From Richelia sp. CSU_2_1 (lineage in GTDB: Bacteria; Cyanobacteriota; Cyanobacteriia; Cyanobacteriales; Microcoleaceae): 35,065 nt of DNA. The stretch is from contig JAAUPF010000058.1 in assembly GCA_012034575.1 (NCBI GenBank), positions 1 to 35,065 of the forward strand, given 5' to 3'. Shown piece by piece: positions 1 to 9,300 of the stretch. The stretch's first letter is position 1. The number at the start of each line of letters is the position of its first letter. A program made the position numbers and the translations under genes. Under the pieces are notes generated by a model. That model saw only the letters and a program-made list of their open reading frames with translations. It searched no databases and was not told the DNA's origin.

Positions 1-38
1 AGTAAGGGGGAAAGGCAAGAACAGCCCCAGCCGCTCTC

Positions 39-281
39 TTAGCCCCCCCTTACTAAGGGGGGGGTTGGGGGGGGTATCTGCGGGTGGGGAAAAACCGCCA
101 ATTCTGCAACATACTCGCGCAACTCCTCAATTTGTGAGTCAGTAACATCGATCGAACGCAGGGTGCCGAGAATTACATGATGCCGCCCGCTCAAATATTT
201 CAACAAATTAAACGTCCTTACCTGAGTTCCTCCGCGCCCTGGCGGATAGGGAAAAGTCGCAGAAAGCATCAAAATCCTCAT
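39..281 (-). pseudogene. N-terminal piece of a GT4-type glycosyltransferase, reading frame broken
   Basis: The product begins MRILMLSATFPYPP, then GRGGTQVRTFNLLKYLS, the usual start of GT-B glycosyltransferases of family 4, which transfer sugars from activated donors during polysaccharide assembly. A full enzyme has roughly 400 residues, but this frame stops after about 80, in a proline-rich tail (PPPTPPLVRGG) that is simply the translation of the C/G-run palindrome at about 43-80. I chose the ATG at 281 because the longer frame to 362 starts on a weak codon and shows no family similarity. Either the palindrome inserted and truncated the gene, or a homopolymer miscount shifts the frame and the rest lies left of the window. 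The family call rests on the N-terminal motif only. Confidence 0.5.
43..80. repeat. C7-TTACTAA-G8 palindrome followed by G-runs
   Basis: A run of seven C, TTACTAA, then eight G forms a near-perfect hairpin, followed by TT and a second run of G. Repeats of this form are scattered in many cyanobacterial genomes. It coincides with the end of the glycosyltransferase frame. Its homopolymers are also prone to sequencing error. Confidence 0.6.
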
Positions 282-362
282 GGCTGTGCGATAAGTAACC
301 TCTAGATCGAAAATGCCACCAAGCGATAACATTAGCAATAAAACCCGTTTAACAACTGTCAA

Positions 363-566
363 CCCTCAACCCTCAACTATGAAGGAAGAAGGAAGAAGGA
401 AGAGGGGGAGAGGGGGAGAGGGGGAGAGAGGAAGTTTTAAGTTCTAAGTTTTGAATTTTAAATTAAGAACTGTCAATACTCAAAACTCAAAACTCAAAAT
501 TCAAAACTCCTTACCAATTCCCCATTCCCAACTGTCAACTGTCAACTGTCAACTGTCAACTGTTTA
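363..566. repeat. Composite heptamer arrays between the glycosyltransferase and the TPR gene
   Basis: This gap holds several 7-bp-period tracts. On the left are purine-rich GGAAGAA and GGGGGAGA units. In the middle are CTCAAAA units. On the right are about five CAACTGT units ending seven bases before the ATG at 570. The G-rich strand points right in the left half and left in the right half, so it points away from each flanking gene. Confidence 0.85.
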
Positions 567-569
567 ACT

Positions 570-1039
570 ATGGATGAATTATCTATCAAAGCGCTGCTTG
601 AAGACTTAAAAAACTCAGATGAAAGCGTGCGCGATCGAGCAACTGCAAAACTCTGGTATGCTTGGTTCAACCAAAAAGGAGAATACGGGATGCAAATTCT
701 CAGGCGATCGCAAGTTTCGCTAGATGCTGGCGATGTCAGGGGCGCTTTCGATTTGCTGACAAAACTGATCTCGGAAGCGCCTGATTTGCTGAAGCTTGGA
801 ACCGTCGTGCCGTACTTCACTATACCCAAGGAAATTATCAAAAGTCGATTCAGGATTGCGAAACTGTTCTCAAACTAAATCCGGTTCATTTTGGAGCGCT
901 GCACGGTCTGGGTTTGTGTTACGCTGCCCTGGGAGAATACACAAATGCTATTGGCGCTTTTCGCCGCGCTTTGGAAATTCAACCTTTTGCTTTGGTGAAT
1001 CAAAAGTTAATTCTTGAATGTACGGCTCGTTTGAGTTAA
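570..1039 (+). pseudogene. TPR-repeat protein with an internal frameshift
   Basis: Frame 1 starts at 570 (MDELSIKALLEDLKNSDESV) and runs through a helical repeat ending LLTKLISEAPD. After about 785 the family-like sequence continues in another frame: AEAWNRRAVLHYTQGNYQ, then DCETVLKLNPVHFGALHGLG, then AFRRALEIQPFALVNQKL, to a TAA at 1037-1039. Joining the frames gives about 156 residues with two or three TPR units (W/L/G/Y/A/P pattern), the usual architecture of a small conserved cyanobacterial TPR protein. Reading GATTTTGCTGAAGCT instead of GATTTGCTGAAGCT near 785-788 restores one frame, so one T appears to be missing. TPRs mediate protein-protein contacts and the partner is unknown. It may be a true pseudogene or a base-calling artefact. 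Confidence 0.75.
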
Positions 1040-1204
1040 GAAGAAGGCAGAAGGCAGAAGGCAGAAGGCAGAAGGAATAAAGAAGGAAGAATACTTGTGT
1101 AGCAAGCTCTAGATCGAAAATATCAAGCTCAAATCTGAAATTTCAAATCTCAAATCAAAAAAATCCCAAGTCCAAAATCTAAAATCTAAAATCCCAAATC
1201 GCCC
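1040..1204. repeat. Heptamer arrays between the TPR gene and the GT2 gene
   Basis: The left part holds about four AGAAGGC units in a row. The right part holds degenerate CAAATCT and AAATCTA/AAATCCC units running up to the GTG at 1205. No gene or terminator is visible. The units again change strand polarity in the middle of the gap. Confidence 0.8.
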
Positions 1205-2161
1205 GTGCCGAAAATAAGTGTTTGCATTCCTACTTGCAATCGATCGCACTTGCTAACTAGCGCGATCGCCAGCGTGCTCGATCAAACTTATAGAGACTTT
1301 GAACTGATTGTCTGCGACGACGGTTCGACTGACAGCACTCCTGCTTTAATGTCGGAGTTTGTCTGTCGCGGAATTCGCTATATCCGCCACCCGCAACAAA
1401 TCGGTAAAAGCAATAATATGCGATCGGGTTTTGCGGCAGCCAGGGGCGAATATTTTATTAAATTTGACGATGACGATCGCCTGACACCGCAATTTTTACA
1501 AAGAACATCTGCTATTTTAGATAAAAACCCCAATATCGATTTTGTCAGTACGGATCATTGGGCGATCGACATTAACAATAATATTGATGAAAACCAGACT
1601 AAAATCAATTCCCAGCGTTGGGGTCGCACCGAGTTACCAGCGGGAATTATTCAAGATTTGCTGTCAACTGTTTTTGTCAAACAAAGCTTGCAAATCGGGG
1701 CAACTTTATTTCGCCGCGGCGCACTACAAGCAGTAGGATTCCTGCGACCGAATTTGCAAAATTGCGAAGATAACGATTTGTTTGTCCGGCTCGCTATAGC
1801 CGGGAAAAAGTGTTATTATTTGCCGGAATTGTTGATGGAATATCGATTTCATGCAGGACAGCAAGGAGTCGATCGGGCGATTCCCTATTTAGCTGATAAA
1901 TTGCGCTATTTAACCAGCTACGAATTTGATGAAAAAAAGTTAGAAGCAGTCAGACTCAGAAGGATTGCAGAAACTCAATTAGCGTTAGGTTTGCGGCTGA
2001 TTGAGGTGGGCGAAACTGATAAAGGGCGCTTGATGGTCTGGGCGGGCAAATCAATTTCTGAGGCGAAAATGTGGGCGGGTTTGGGATTGTCGCTGCTGCC
2101 GGTGGAGTGGCGCGGGAGGGCTTTTGCGGCGGTGCGGGAATTGTTGAATAGTGCGGAGTAA
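1205..2161 (+). CDS. Family 2 glycosyltransferase (GT-A fold)
   Basis: The 318-residue product is a nucleotide-sugar-dependent transferase with the GT2 layout. It has an N-terminal nucleotide-binding strand (KISVCIPTCNRSHLL), DDGSTD at residues 38-43, and an FDDDD cluster at 87-91 that fits the metal-binding DXD site. NCEDNDLFVRLA, around residue 185, would hold the catalytic base. No transmembrane helix follows, so it is probably a soluble or peripheral enzyme that adds one sugar to a polysaccharide, glycoprotein or glycolipid; the acceptor cannot be told. I chose the GTG at 1205 because it precedes the first strand directly, and no earlier start adds family sequence. The broken GT4 piece nearby suggests a surface-polysaccharide neighbourhood extending left of the window. 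Confidence 0.9.
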   Translation: MPKISVCIPTCNRSHLLTSAIASVLDQTYRDFELIVCDDGSTDSTPALMSEFVCRGIRYIRHPQQIGKSNNMRSGFAAARGEYFIKFDDDDRLTPQFLQRTSAILDKNPNIDFVSTDHWAIDINNNIDENQTKINSQRWGRTELPAGIIQDLLSTVFVKQSLQIGATLFRRGALQAVGFLRPNLQNCEDNDLFVRLAIAGKKCYYLPELLMEYRFHAGQQGVDRAIPYLADKLRYLTSYEFDEKKLEAVRLRRIAETQLALGLRLIEVGETDKGRLMVWAGKSISEAKMWAGLGLSLLPVEWRGRAFAAVRELLNSAE

Positions 2162-2184
2162 GAGATATTAAATAGCTATTATGT

Positions 2185-2190
2185 TATAAT
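2185..2190 (+). promoter_or_regulatory. Possible -10 box for the small membrane protein gene
   Basis: A perfect TATAAT lies 57 bases before the ATG at 2247, in an AT-rich gap, with no recognisable -35 at the usual distance. Inferred only from the hexamer and its position. Confidence 0.35.
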
Positions 2191-2246
2191 AATTTAGACA
2201 GTCAAGCTAAGGCTTATATTTCGATTAAATAATAGGAGGAATTGCC

Positions 2247-2477
2247 ATGCAGATACCAGAAAATCCGAGCAATAATGACATCAGGGAAGCATTAATTGAG
2301 CTAGGTCAGAAGGTCGATCGATTGGAATACAAGTTTGACGCATACCAAAAGGGAACTGATGGTATGGTGAGGATGGCAACGACGATTATTATCGCAACTG
2401 CCTCTGTCGTTGTTTTATCTAGCCTCAGCCCCGCAATCACAGCTATCGTCACAGCATTATCGGCAGGAAACGGATAG
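2247..2477 (+). CDS. Small coiled-coil protein with one C-terminal membrane segment
   Basis: This 76-residue protein has a strong ribosome binding site, AGGAGGA at 2234-2240, six bases before the ATG. Residues 9-38 are charged and helical (IREALIELGQKVDRLEYKF) with a heptad pattern that fits a short coiled coil. Residues about 43-72 (MATTIIIATASVVVLSSLSP onward) form a hydrophobic membrane span. The layout resembles small tail-anchored proteins that oligomerise at the membrane, as in some holin-like or protease-adaptor proteins. I do not recognise a named family. The good ribosome binding site and balanced composition argue for a real gene. It faces the membrane protease gene end to end, with about 117 bp between them. 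Confidence 0.7.
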   Translation: MQIPENPSNNDIREALIELGQKVDRLEYKFDAYQKGTDGMVRMATTIIIATASVVVLSSLSPAITAIVTALSAGNG

Positions 2478-2594
2478 TAATAATTAAGTATCAAAGCGCT
2501 GCTAATACCCACAATCCACTCAATTAGTCAATCAATTAGTCAAGCAGCTCGATCGACTGTTTCTCCACGAAACAATTCCTAGCAATTAGCATTT

Positions 2595-3470
2595 TTAGCG
2601 CACAGCAGGCTGAGTTTTCGGTTCCGGTAAAGCCGGCCTCGGTTCGTAAGGCATCGGGATGTACTGCACGCTGGGCCGCCCGCCTTGAGGCTGCGGGTAC
2701 AAATCCATTAAATAATAAATGGATTTCGGCAAACCAACAGTTATCGGTAATCCTAATTCCGTCGCTTCTTCAACTGCGATCGGACAATCGTGAGTAATTT
2801 GTCCAGTCGTCAGCGTATCAATAATTCGATCTATATTTTCCGGTTTAATCTTTTGTTGTGGCACAGTATCTTCTAAAAGCGTGCGGACAAATCGCTGCAC
2901 TTGTCTGATAGCTTTGCGCGACAAATCTGCCATAATTAATGTTTGGTCGTCGATTTCGCTGACTGGTTTGTCTGCAACAACTTTGAGAATGCTGGCGGCG
3001 GGAAAGTTGCCCAATTGCGGATCGACTGGCCCCAAAACTGCATTTTCATCCATAATAATTTCGTCGGAAGCTAAGGCTAACATCGTGCCGCCGCTCATCG
3101 CATAATGGGGAACAAATACTGTTACTTTTGCTCGGTGGCGGATTAATGCTCTGGCAATTTGTTCGGTGGCGAGTACCAAGCCGCCGGGAGTGTGGAGAAT
3201 TAGGTCGATCGGCACGTCGGGAGGTGTCAAGCGAATTGCCCGCAATATTTGTTCTGAATCTTCGATGCTGATGTAACGGGAAAGGGGAATTCCGAGAAAA
3301 CTAATCGATTCTTGTCGGTGAATTAGGAGAATTACCCGGCTGTTGCGCTCTCGCTCGAATTCTTTGAGTGCTTGGACGCGGCGGAATTCTAAGGAACGTT
3401 TTTGCCAAGCCGGCTGCAGGGAACTAAGTAATAGAAACACCCAAAATAAGTCGAAGATGCTGAAGGTCAT
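2595..3470 (-). CDS. SDH-type (Clp/crotonase-fold) membrane serine protease
   Basis: The 291-residue protein fits the serine dehydrogenase proteinase family (PF01972), related to SppA and ClpP. The N-terminal stretch FSIFDLFWVFLLLSSLQPAW is a membrane anchor. The oxyanion strand appears as DLILHTPGG (residues 89-97), and the presumed nucleophile is Ser126 in PHYAMSGGTM. DENAVLGPVDPQLG follows, a hallmark of this family. The C-terminus is proline-rich (PMPYEPRPALPEPK) and probably flexible. The active site probably works at the membrane, on unidentified membrane or periplasmic proteins. The length is normal for the family. The gene stands alone with its own gap to the ctp gene on the same strand. 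The family assignment is firm; substrate and general base are unknown. Confidence 0.88.
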   Translation of the reverse strand: MTFSIFDLFWVFLLLSSLQPAWQKRSLEFRRVQALKEFERERNSRVILLIHRQESISFLGIPLSRYISIEDSEQILRAIRLTPPDVPIDLILHTPGGLVLATEQIARALIRHRAKVTVFVPHYAMSGGTMLALASDEIIMDENAVLGPVDPQLGNFPAASILKVVADKPVSEIDDQTLIMADLSRKAIRQVQRFVRTLLEDTVPQQKIKPENIDRIIDTLTTGQITHDCPIAVEEATELGLPITVGLPKSIYYLMDLYPQPQGGRPSVQYIPMPYEPRPALPEPKTQPAVR

Positions 3471-3601
3471 AGGGGCAATTTATTTGTAGGTAATTACCTC
3501 GATCTTCACTTAAGTAAGGTAAAAGCTAATCTGTCTGAGGTGTGATAATTTGGGTAGATAAAAAACTTGAACCTTGTGCTATCTGGATGCGATCGCACTA
3601 A

Positions 3602-3655
3602 AGAAGGCACTCCTGCAGAATAAGTATTGCTCCTATTCTGCGCGAGTGCCTTCTA
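3602..3655 (-). terminator. Long hairpin downstream of the ctp protease gene
   Basis: AGAAGGCACTC at 3602-3612 pairs with GAGTGCCTTCT at about 3645-3655. The arms extend to about 21 bp with two mismatches around a short loop. It sits 20 bp beyond the stop of the protease gene. Only a weak T-run follows on the minus strand, so it may also act as a 3' stabiliser. Confidence 0.65.
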
Positions 3656-3676
3656 AATTTTGCCTGCTAGCTGAAA

Positions 3677-4993
3677 CTATTTAGTAGCAGGAAGTTCGTT
3701 AGCAGCGACGGGACGAGTTGACGAAGCATTAGTTCTTAAAAGTGCGATCGCCTGCGCGTAGCAAGGATCGTCCTTAGTACCTACTAAAGCCGGTTTGTTT
3801 GCCAACTTGAGCTTTTGTTCGTCGCTAACGTTCACCTTGACATCTGGGGTGACGCCCTTGTGGCTGATATCGGTACCGTTCGGAGTATAGTAGTGCGCGA
3901 TCGTCACTGCCAAACCGGAACCGTCAGACAAAGAATGCACTGACTGCACCAAAGCCTTGCCAAAAGTTTGACCGCCTAAAACAGTGGCACGTTTGTTATC
4001 TTTGAGCGCGCCTGCCAAAATCTCGCTAGCACTGGCTGAATTGTCGTCAACCAACACCACCAAAGGCTTGTCAGTCATGGCAGTGCGGTTTGCCCGCATT
4101 TCCTGAGAATCGCCCGCCCGATCGACTGTACGGACGATCTCGCCTGTATCCATCCACATTCTGGCAATATCAATGCTCACCCGCAGCAGCCCGCCGGGAT
4201 TGCCGCGCAAATCCAGCACGAAAGCATCAGCTTTTTGGTCCGAAAGCTTTTTAATCGCTACCTGCATTTGTTCCCCGGCGTGGGCGCTGAATTCCTGCAA
4301 GCGGATGTAACCTACTTTTTTATTGCCTTCATTCTTCAGGCTGTAGCGCACCGCCGCCACCTCAATTTTTGCCCTAGTTAAAGTGAGATCGAACTCGGCG
4401 CTGCCGGGGCGGGCGATTCGCAGTGTCACTTTCGTGCCTTCAGCACCCCGAATCATTTGAGCCGCATCCGAGACAGTCATGCCCTTAGTGGTTTTGCCGT
4501 CGATGGACAAAATCGTATCGCCCGCTTGAATTCCCCCCTTCATCGCTGGGGAATTTTCCATTGGTTCGGCTACCGTAATGGCTTTAGTTTTTTCGTCCTG
4601 CTCGAGCTTCATCCCCACCCCTGTGAGTTCCCCAGAGGTTTGATTGGTAAGCGCCTCGTATTGTTTCGGGTCCATGAAGCGCGTGTAGGGATCGTCTAAT
4701 TTCTCTAGAGCCTTGCGGAGAGCCTCATAGGCTGCTTCGCGAGAAGTGTAATTTTTGCTCAGCAACTCTTGCCTGGCGGCTTGCCAATCAGTTTTGTTAA
4801 AGCTTCCATCCACGTACTCTCGGTTGACTATTTGCCAAGCTTCATCCAAAACAGCTTTCGGGCTGTCTTGAAGTTCGGCGCGGACCGATTGGCTCACACC
4901 AGGTGCGAATAATGATATGGAAGCAGTTGCTGCGATCGCCCCGCTGAACAGGGCCGTCTGTAACCGAGAAAAGCGTTTGGGGGCTGGGTTCAT
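3677..4993 (-). CDS. ctp: Carboxyl-terminal processing protease, S41 family (CtpA/CtpB type)
   Basis: This is a periplasmic or thylakoid-lumen endoprotease that trims C-termini; the cyanobacterial CtpA member matures the photosystem II D1 protein. From the ATG at 4993 it has 438 residues: a signal peptide (hydrophobic LFSGAIAATASISLFAPG with a VRA-E cleavage region), a helical N-domain, a PDZ domain around residues 105-190 (GVGMKLEQ, GGIQAGDTILSIDG) and the S41 core. The Ser-Lys dyad is visible as Ser321 in NSASASEILAGAL and Lys346 in GQTFGKALVQ, 25 apart as in the family, with Gln350 four residues on. A longer frame exists to a TTG at 5053, but its extra 20 residues lie in a repeat tract, so I prefer 4993. 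Which paralogue this is (CtpA, B or C) cannot be settled by eye. Confidence 0.93.
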   Translation of the reverse strand: MNPAPKRFSRLQTALFSGAIAATASISLFAPGVSQSVRAELQDSPKAVLDEAWQIVNREYVDGSFNKTDWQAARQELLSKNYTSREAAYEALRKALEKLDDPYTRFMDPKQYEALTNQTSGELTGVGMKLEQDEKTKAITVAEPMENSPAMKGGIQAGDTILSIDGKTTKGMTVSDAAQMIRGAEGTKVTLRIARPGSAEFDLTLTRAKIEVAAVRYSLKNEGNKKVGYIRLQEFSAHAGEQMQVAIKKLSDQKADAFVLDLRGNPGGLLRVSIDIARMWMDTGEIVRTVDRAGDSQEMRANRTAMTDKPLVVLVDDNSASASEILAGALKDNKRATVLGGQTFGKALVQSVHSLSDGSGLAVTIAHYYTPNGTDISHKGVTPDVKVNVSDEQKLKLANKPALVGTKDDPCYAQAIALLRTNASSTRPVAANELPATK

Positions 4994-5037
4994 CAGAAAA
5001 ATGGGCGTAGTGTTAACGGAGGGCACAAACCCTATTT

Positions 5038-5081
5038 TAGATTTTAGATTCAAGATTTTAGATTTTGGATTGCTAAAAAAT
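5038..5081. repeat. ATTTTAG heptamer tract
   Basis: Degenerate ATTTTAG units lie upstream of the ctp start. The TG-rich strand points away from that gene. The same unit recurs near 22905-22930 and 24462-24478. Confidence 0.7.
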
Positions 5082-5228
5082 CTAAAAGCACTCTTTAACT
5101 ATGTTAGGAAAGTTTTAGCTTCCTTGGGGACAGTTTAACTACCTTTTTTGCCGTTCGTACAGCTATTCGATCGAAATTTTATTAAACTTAATTTATTAAG
5201 TGTTGTTAATTTTACATTTACATCTGCT

Positions 5229-6056
5229 GTGGAAGTTAAATTTGCAGAATTTTCCCAAAAGTGGTTGAGCTTGCTAGTCAGTGGCGCGATCGGGCTGGCG
5301 GCGCTGGCTGGCGTCGTGGCGATGCAGGGCAACGGTCAATTGGGAGGCCTGCCCTCGGCTCAAATTCGGGAAGGAGCTGCGCCTGCAGCATCGCCTGCCG
5401 ATCTCAAGCAAGCGGTACAGCAAGAAGCGTTGCGCCTGCAACTGCTCAAATCTCTCCCTACTTTTGGTTTTAACAATTTAATTGCTGATTGGACTTTTAT
5501 CCAATTTTTGCAGTATTTTGGCGACGATGAAGCCCGGAATGTCACAGGCTACGGCCTCAGTAGCAAATATTTTGATGTAATTACTAAACTAGACCCGCGT
5601 CGGGTAGAAATCTATCCGTTTCTGGCAGTTTCTGTTTCCTTTTATCAAGCAAAACCGGAAACCACCGTGCAATTGATGGAGCGCGGTACGAACGCTCTTT
5701 CACCCGCAATTCATCCGGATGCTTGGCAGGTGTGGCGACATAAAGGCCTCGATGAATTGCTGCTGTTGGGAGATGCTCGGGGGTCCGCCCGATCGCACGA
5801 AATGGCTGCTGATTGGGTTGAAGGAACGCCGCAGGGCGAGAAATTAGCACCAGCATTTCGTGCAACCGCTCAATTTTTGAGGCGAGATCCTGACAGCGTT
5901 CCGGTGCGTTTTGCTGCTTGGAGTTCGGTTTATTATCAAACTAATGATAAATTGGTGCGACGCCGTGCCAAAGAAGCTCTTTTAAGGCTGGGCGCTCAGG
6001 TGCAAAAGGATAAAAACGGACAGGAACGTTTTGTTTTACCTGCTCGCAATAACTAG
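5229..6056 (+). CDS. Conserved cyanobacterial membrane-anchored hypothetical protein
   Basis: The product has about 275 residues from the GTG at 5229 (open to a TTG at 5148). Residues 11-32 (WLSLLVSGAIGLAALAGVV) form one membrane or signal-anchor helix. A small-residue linker (GAAPAASPADL) and a largely helical domain follow, with aromatic-rich segments FNNLIADWTFIQFLQYFGDD, YFDVITKLDPRRVEIYPFLA and PDAWQVWRHKGLDELLLLGD. The spacing of these helix pairs suggests degenerate TPR-like repeats facing the lumen or periplasm. I do not recognise a named family. I prefer the GTG start because it puts the helix near the N-terminus; the extra sequence from 5148 is low-complexity. It is divergently arranged with ctp, so the two may share a control region. 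Confidence 0.75.
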   Translation: MEVKFAEFSQKWLSLLVSGAIGLAALAGVVAMQGNGQLGGLPSAQIREGAAPAASPADLKQAVQQEALRLQLLKSLPTFGFNNLIADWTFIQFLQYFGDDEARNVTGYGLSSKYFDVITKLDPRRVEIYPFLAVSVSFYQAKPETTVQLMERGTNALSPAIHPDAWQVWRHKGLDELLLLGDARGSARSHEMAADWVEGTPQGEKLAPAFRATAQFLRRDPDSVPVRFAAWSSVYYQTNDKLVRRRAKEALLRLGAQVQKDKNGQERFVLPARNN

Positions 6057-6069
6057 AAAAGAGTCGATC

Positions 6070-6238
6070 GTTGACAGTTGACAGTTGACAGTTGAGAGTT
6101 GACAGTTGACAGTTGACAGTTGATAGTGCGAGCGTCCCCGCTCGCAAACCAATTACCAATTACCAATTACCAATTACTAATTCCCAATTCCCAATTCCCA
6201 ATTCCCAATTCCCAATTCCCAATTCCCAATTACTAATT
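6070..6238. repeat. Two facing heptamer arrays upstream of the first secreted beta-helix gene
   Basis: The left half holds seven or more AGTTGAC units. The right half switches to ACCAATT units and then about seven AATTCCC units. The left array begins 14 bp after the stop codon at 6056. The G-rich strands point inwards from both flanks. Confidence 0.9.
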
Positions 6239-6329
6239 TTCTCGATCGACTCTCCGGATCTGAAAATTATCGATCGATATTATTTTAATATAAAACAGCA
6301 AAAATTCCCCTATCTCAAAGGGTATCATT

Positions 6330-9300
6330 ATGGGTTTCCACAATCTTAACGGGCGGCGATCGCGCAACGGTAACGAAAATATTTTGGTGGTAGGGACACG
6401 GCAATGCCTTGTCCCTACAGGTGTTTGTGCGGGAAAAATAGCTTACTTTTTATTTTTAACTGTTTGTTTTGGTCTGTTTCCCTGCCGCGCGATCGCCCAA
6501 ATTATCCCCGATAGCACTTTAGGTTCGGAAAGTTCGCGTACAGTTCCCGATACTATTAATAATTTGCCGAGCGATCGCATTTCTGGCGGCGCAGTTCGCG
6601 GTTCGAGTTTATTTCACAGTTTCCGTGAATTTAATATCAACGAAGGGCAGGGAGCTTATTTTGAAAATCCGCAAGGTATCTCTAATATTTTTACTCGCGT
6701 TACAGGCGGCAATCGATCTAATATTTTAGGAACTTTAGGAGTTTTAGGAAATAGCAATTTATTCTTAATCAACCCGAAAGGAATTGTCTTCGGTCAGAAT
6801 GCTCGGTTGGATGTGCGCGGTTCTTTTTTAGCGACAAGTGCCGATAGTATTGTATTTAACAACGGCTTAGAATTCAGCGCTACCAACCCGCAAACAGCAC
6901 CATTATTAACAGTTAATATTCCCGTCGGTTTGAGATTTCGCGAAAATCCTGGGGCAATTGTCAATGCTTCGAGAATAACTCAAAATATTCAAGGTCGAGA
7001 AACGCCGATCGGCCTAGCAGTTCCTCCCGGTCAAACGATCGCCCTAATCGGAGGCAATATCAGCTTAGAAAGTGGCAGCGTCAGTGCATTTAGCGGCAAT
7101 ATTTTACTCGGCAGCGTAACGAGTCCGGGATTAGTTAGTTTCGGTTTAAATCCAGGGCTGACATTAAACTACGAAAACATTCAAAATTTCGGCAACATCG
7201 AGCTATCGGGAACTGCAACAGTTCTTGCTAGCGGGCCGGGGGGAGGCGCGATCGCACTTAAAGCCGGAAACGTAACTTTGCGCGATCGATCGAGCCTAGT
7301 ATCCGATACTTTGGGCAACACTGACGGCGGCGGCATCAATATCGAAGCAGCGCGTTTCAGTCTTTTAGATCGATCGTTTGTCGGCTCTAGCACTACCAGT
7401 AGCGGCACTGGAGGCAGTATTAATATTCGGACTGCCGAGAATATCGAACTCAGGGGCATCGGATTTGAGAACTTTCGGCGACTGATTCTCGATCCTGCAG
7501 CAGCACAAAAACCGCCAGATGTCACCGCCAGCGAAAGCAGTATCATAACTGGTACTAGCGGTGCTGGCAGAGCCGGAGATATCTCGATCGACACCAAGCA
7601 ATTAACGCTTCGAGACGGAGCTACCATATTAAATCCCGCTTTCGGTACGGGAGACGGTGGCAGCGTGACAATTAGAGCAGCCGAATCGGTAGAAATCAAT
7701 GCCTCCGGCTTGTTCACCACAACTTTTAATGGAGGAAATGCCGGCAGTATCGCGATCGAAACCGGCCGACTCAGCGTCACCGACGGAGCCATTATCTCGC
7801 CCTCAACTTTTGGTGCCGGAAACAGTGGCAACCTGCTGGTGAAAGCTTCTGACTCGGTAATTGCAGCCAGAGAGCGATCGGACAGTCCCTTGACTACGGC
7901 CCTGGCTGCTAACAGCATCGGCGGCACGGGAAGGGCTGGAAACATTGAAATTAACACCCGTTCCCTGCGCGTAGAAGCGGGCGCTAGTATTTCTTCTTCG
8001 AGCGGCTTAACAACAGCAAGGGGGGTGATTCCTGTGGGGGGGCCCGGCGGCAACATCACTATCGATGCCTCGGAGTCGGTGGAAGTTATCGGTACTGCTC
8101 CCAGCGCTCGCCCTTCTCGAAGTTTGATTGTTGCAGGAACTGCCGGCAACGGTAAAGGCGGGGATGTGACGGTGAACGCCAGACGGGTAATTGTCCGAGA
8201 CGGGGGAGGTATGGGGGCCTCAACTCTGGGGGCGGGACAGGGGGGGACTGTGACTGTCAGTGCGGAGGCGGTGGAAGTAGCGGGCACTACCAGGGACGGG
8301 ATTTTTCCCAGCGTCATCTCCACAGCTTCGGGAGATTTGCTGTACCAAACTTTGTTCGGGGTGCAGCCTCCCTCTGGGGCGGCGGGAAATTTGAATATTA
8401 CGACTGCCCGATTGAGCGTTCGAGACGGAGCGGCGGTTAGTGTTGAGAGTTTTGGCACGGGGCGCGCTGGCAATATCAATGCTGTGACGGATTCGATCGC
8501 CCTTGATAACCGGGGCAGCATCGACGGCAGGACTGTATCGGGTGCTGGAGCTAATATTAACTTGCGATCGGGCGACATCCAATTGCGCCGGGGAAGCCGG
8601 ATTACTACCGATGCGGGGGCTGCTGACGGTGGCAACATCAATATCAATAGCAATACTTTAGTGGCGATCGGGCGCGAAAACAGCGACATCACTGCCAACG
8701 CGCGATCGGCTTTTGGCGGGCGCGTTAACATCAATGTTCCCAACGTGTTAGGTTTTCGGGCTGCCAGTCGCGAACAAGTTAGAAACAGTTTGGGGCTGAG
8801 TGATGCTGAGTTTGCTGCGCTGCAAGTGAGTCCGACTTCTTTAGTTGCCACTAGCGACATCGCTGCGATTTCCCAAAGCGCCGGCCCGGCTTTGCAAGGG
8901 ACTGTAACGTTCAGCTCTTCGGGCGTTAACCCGACTCAAGGTTTAGTAGATCTGCCCCAAAATGTAGTGAACCCAGAGCAGTTAATTACTGCAAATCCCT
9001 GCGATCGAGGAACTCAGAGTACGTTTACCGCCACGGGTAAAGGGGGAGTACCGGCCAGTCCCAACGATGTCCTCAGCAGCGAATCTACCGCGTTTCCGTG
9101 GGTGGAATCGGAGGAAAGCCGGCAGGCAGAAACAGAAAGTAGAAACCAGAGCGCAGCAAGAGTTCCGGAAGCTGAAGGCAGAAATCGGAGAGAAGAGTTG
9201 GAAGACAGAAACAAAGCGGACATTCCGGCGTCTGTTGTTCCGGCTCGGGGTTGGGCTGTCAATGCTAAAGGAGAAGTGATTCTGGTTGGATACAATTCGG

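Noticed and set aside
7181-8860. Long minus-strand open frame (559 codons) inside the first beta-helix gene
   Set aside because: It is a shadow of the plus-strand beta-helix coding sequence, rich in Pro/Ser/Leu low complexity, with no family signature or ribosome binding site.
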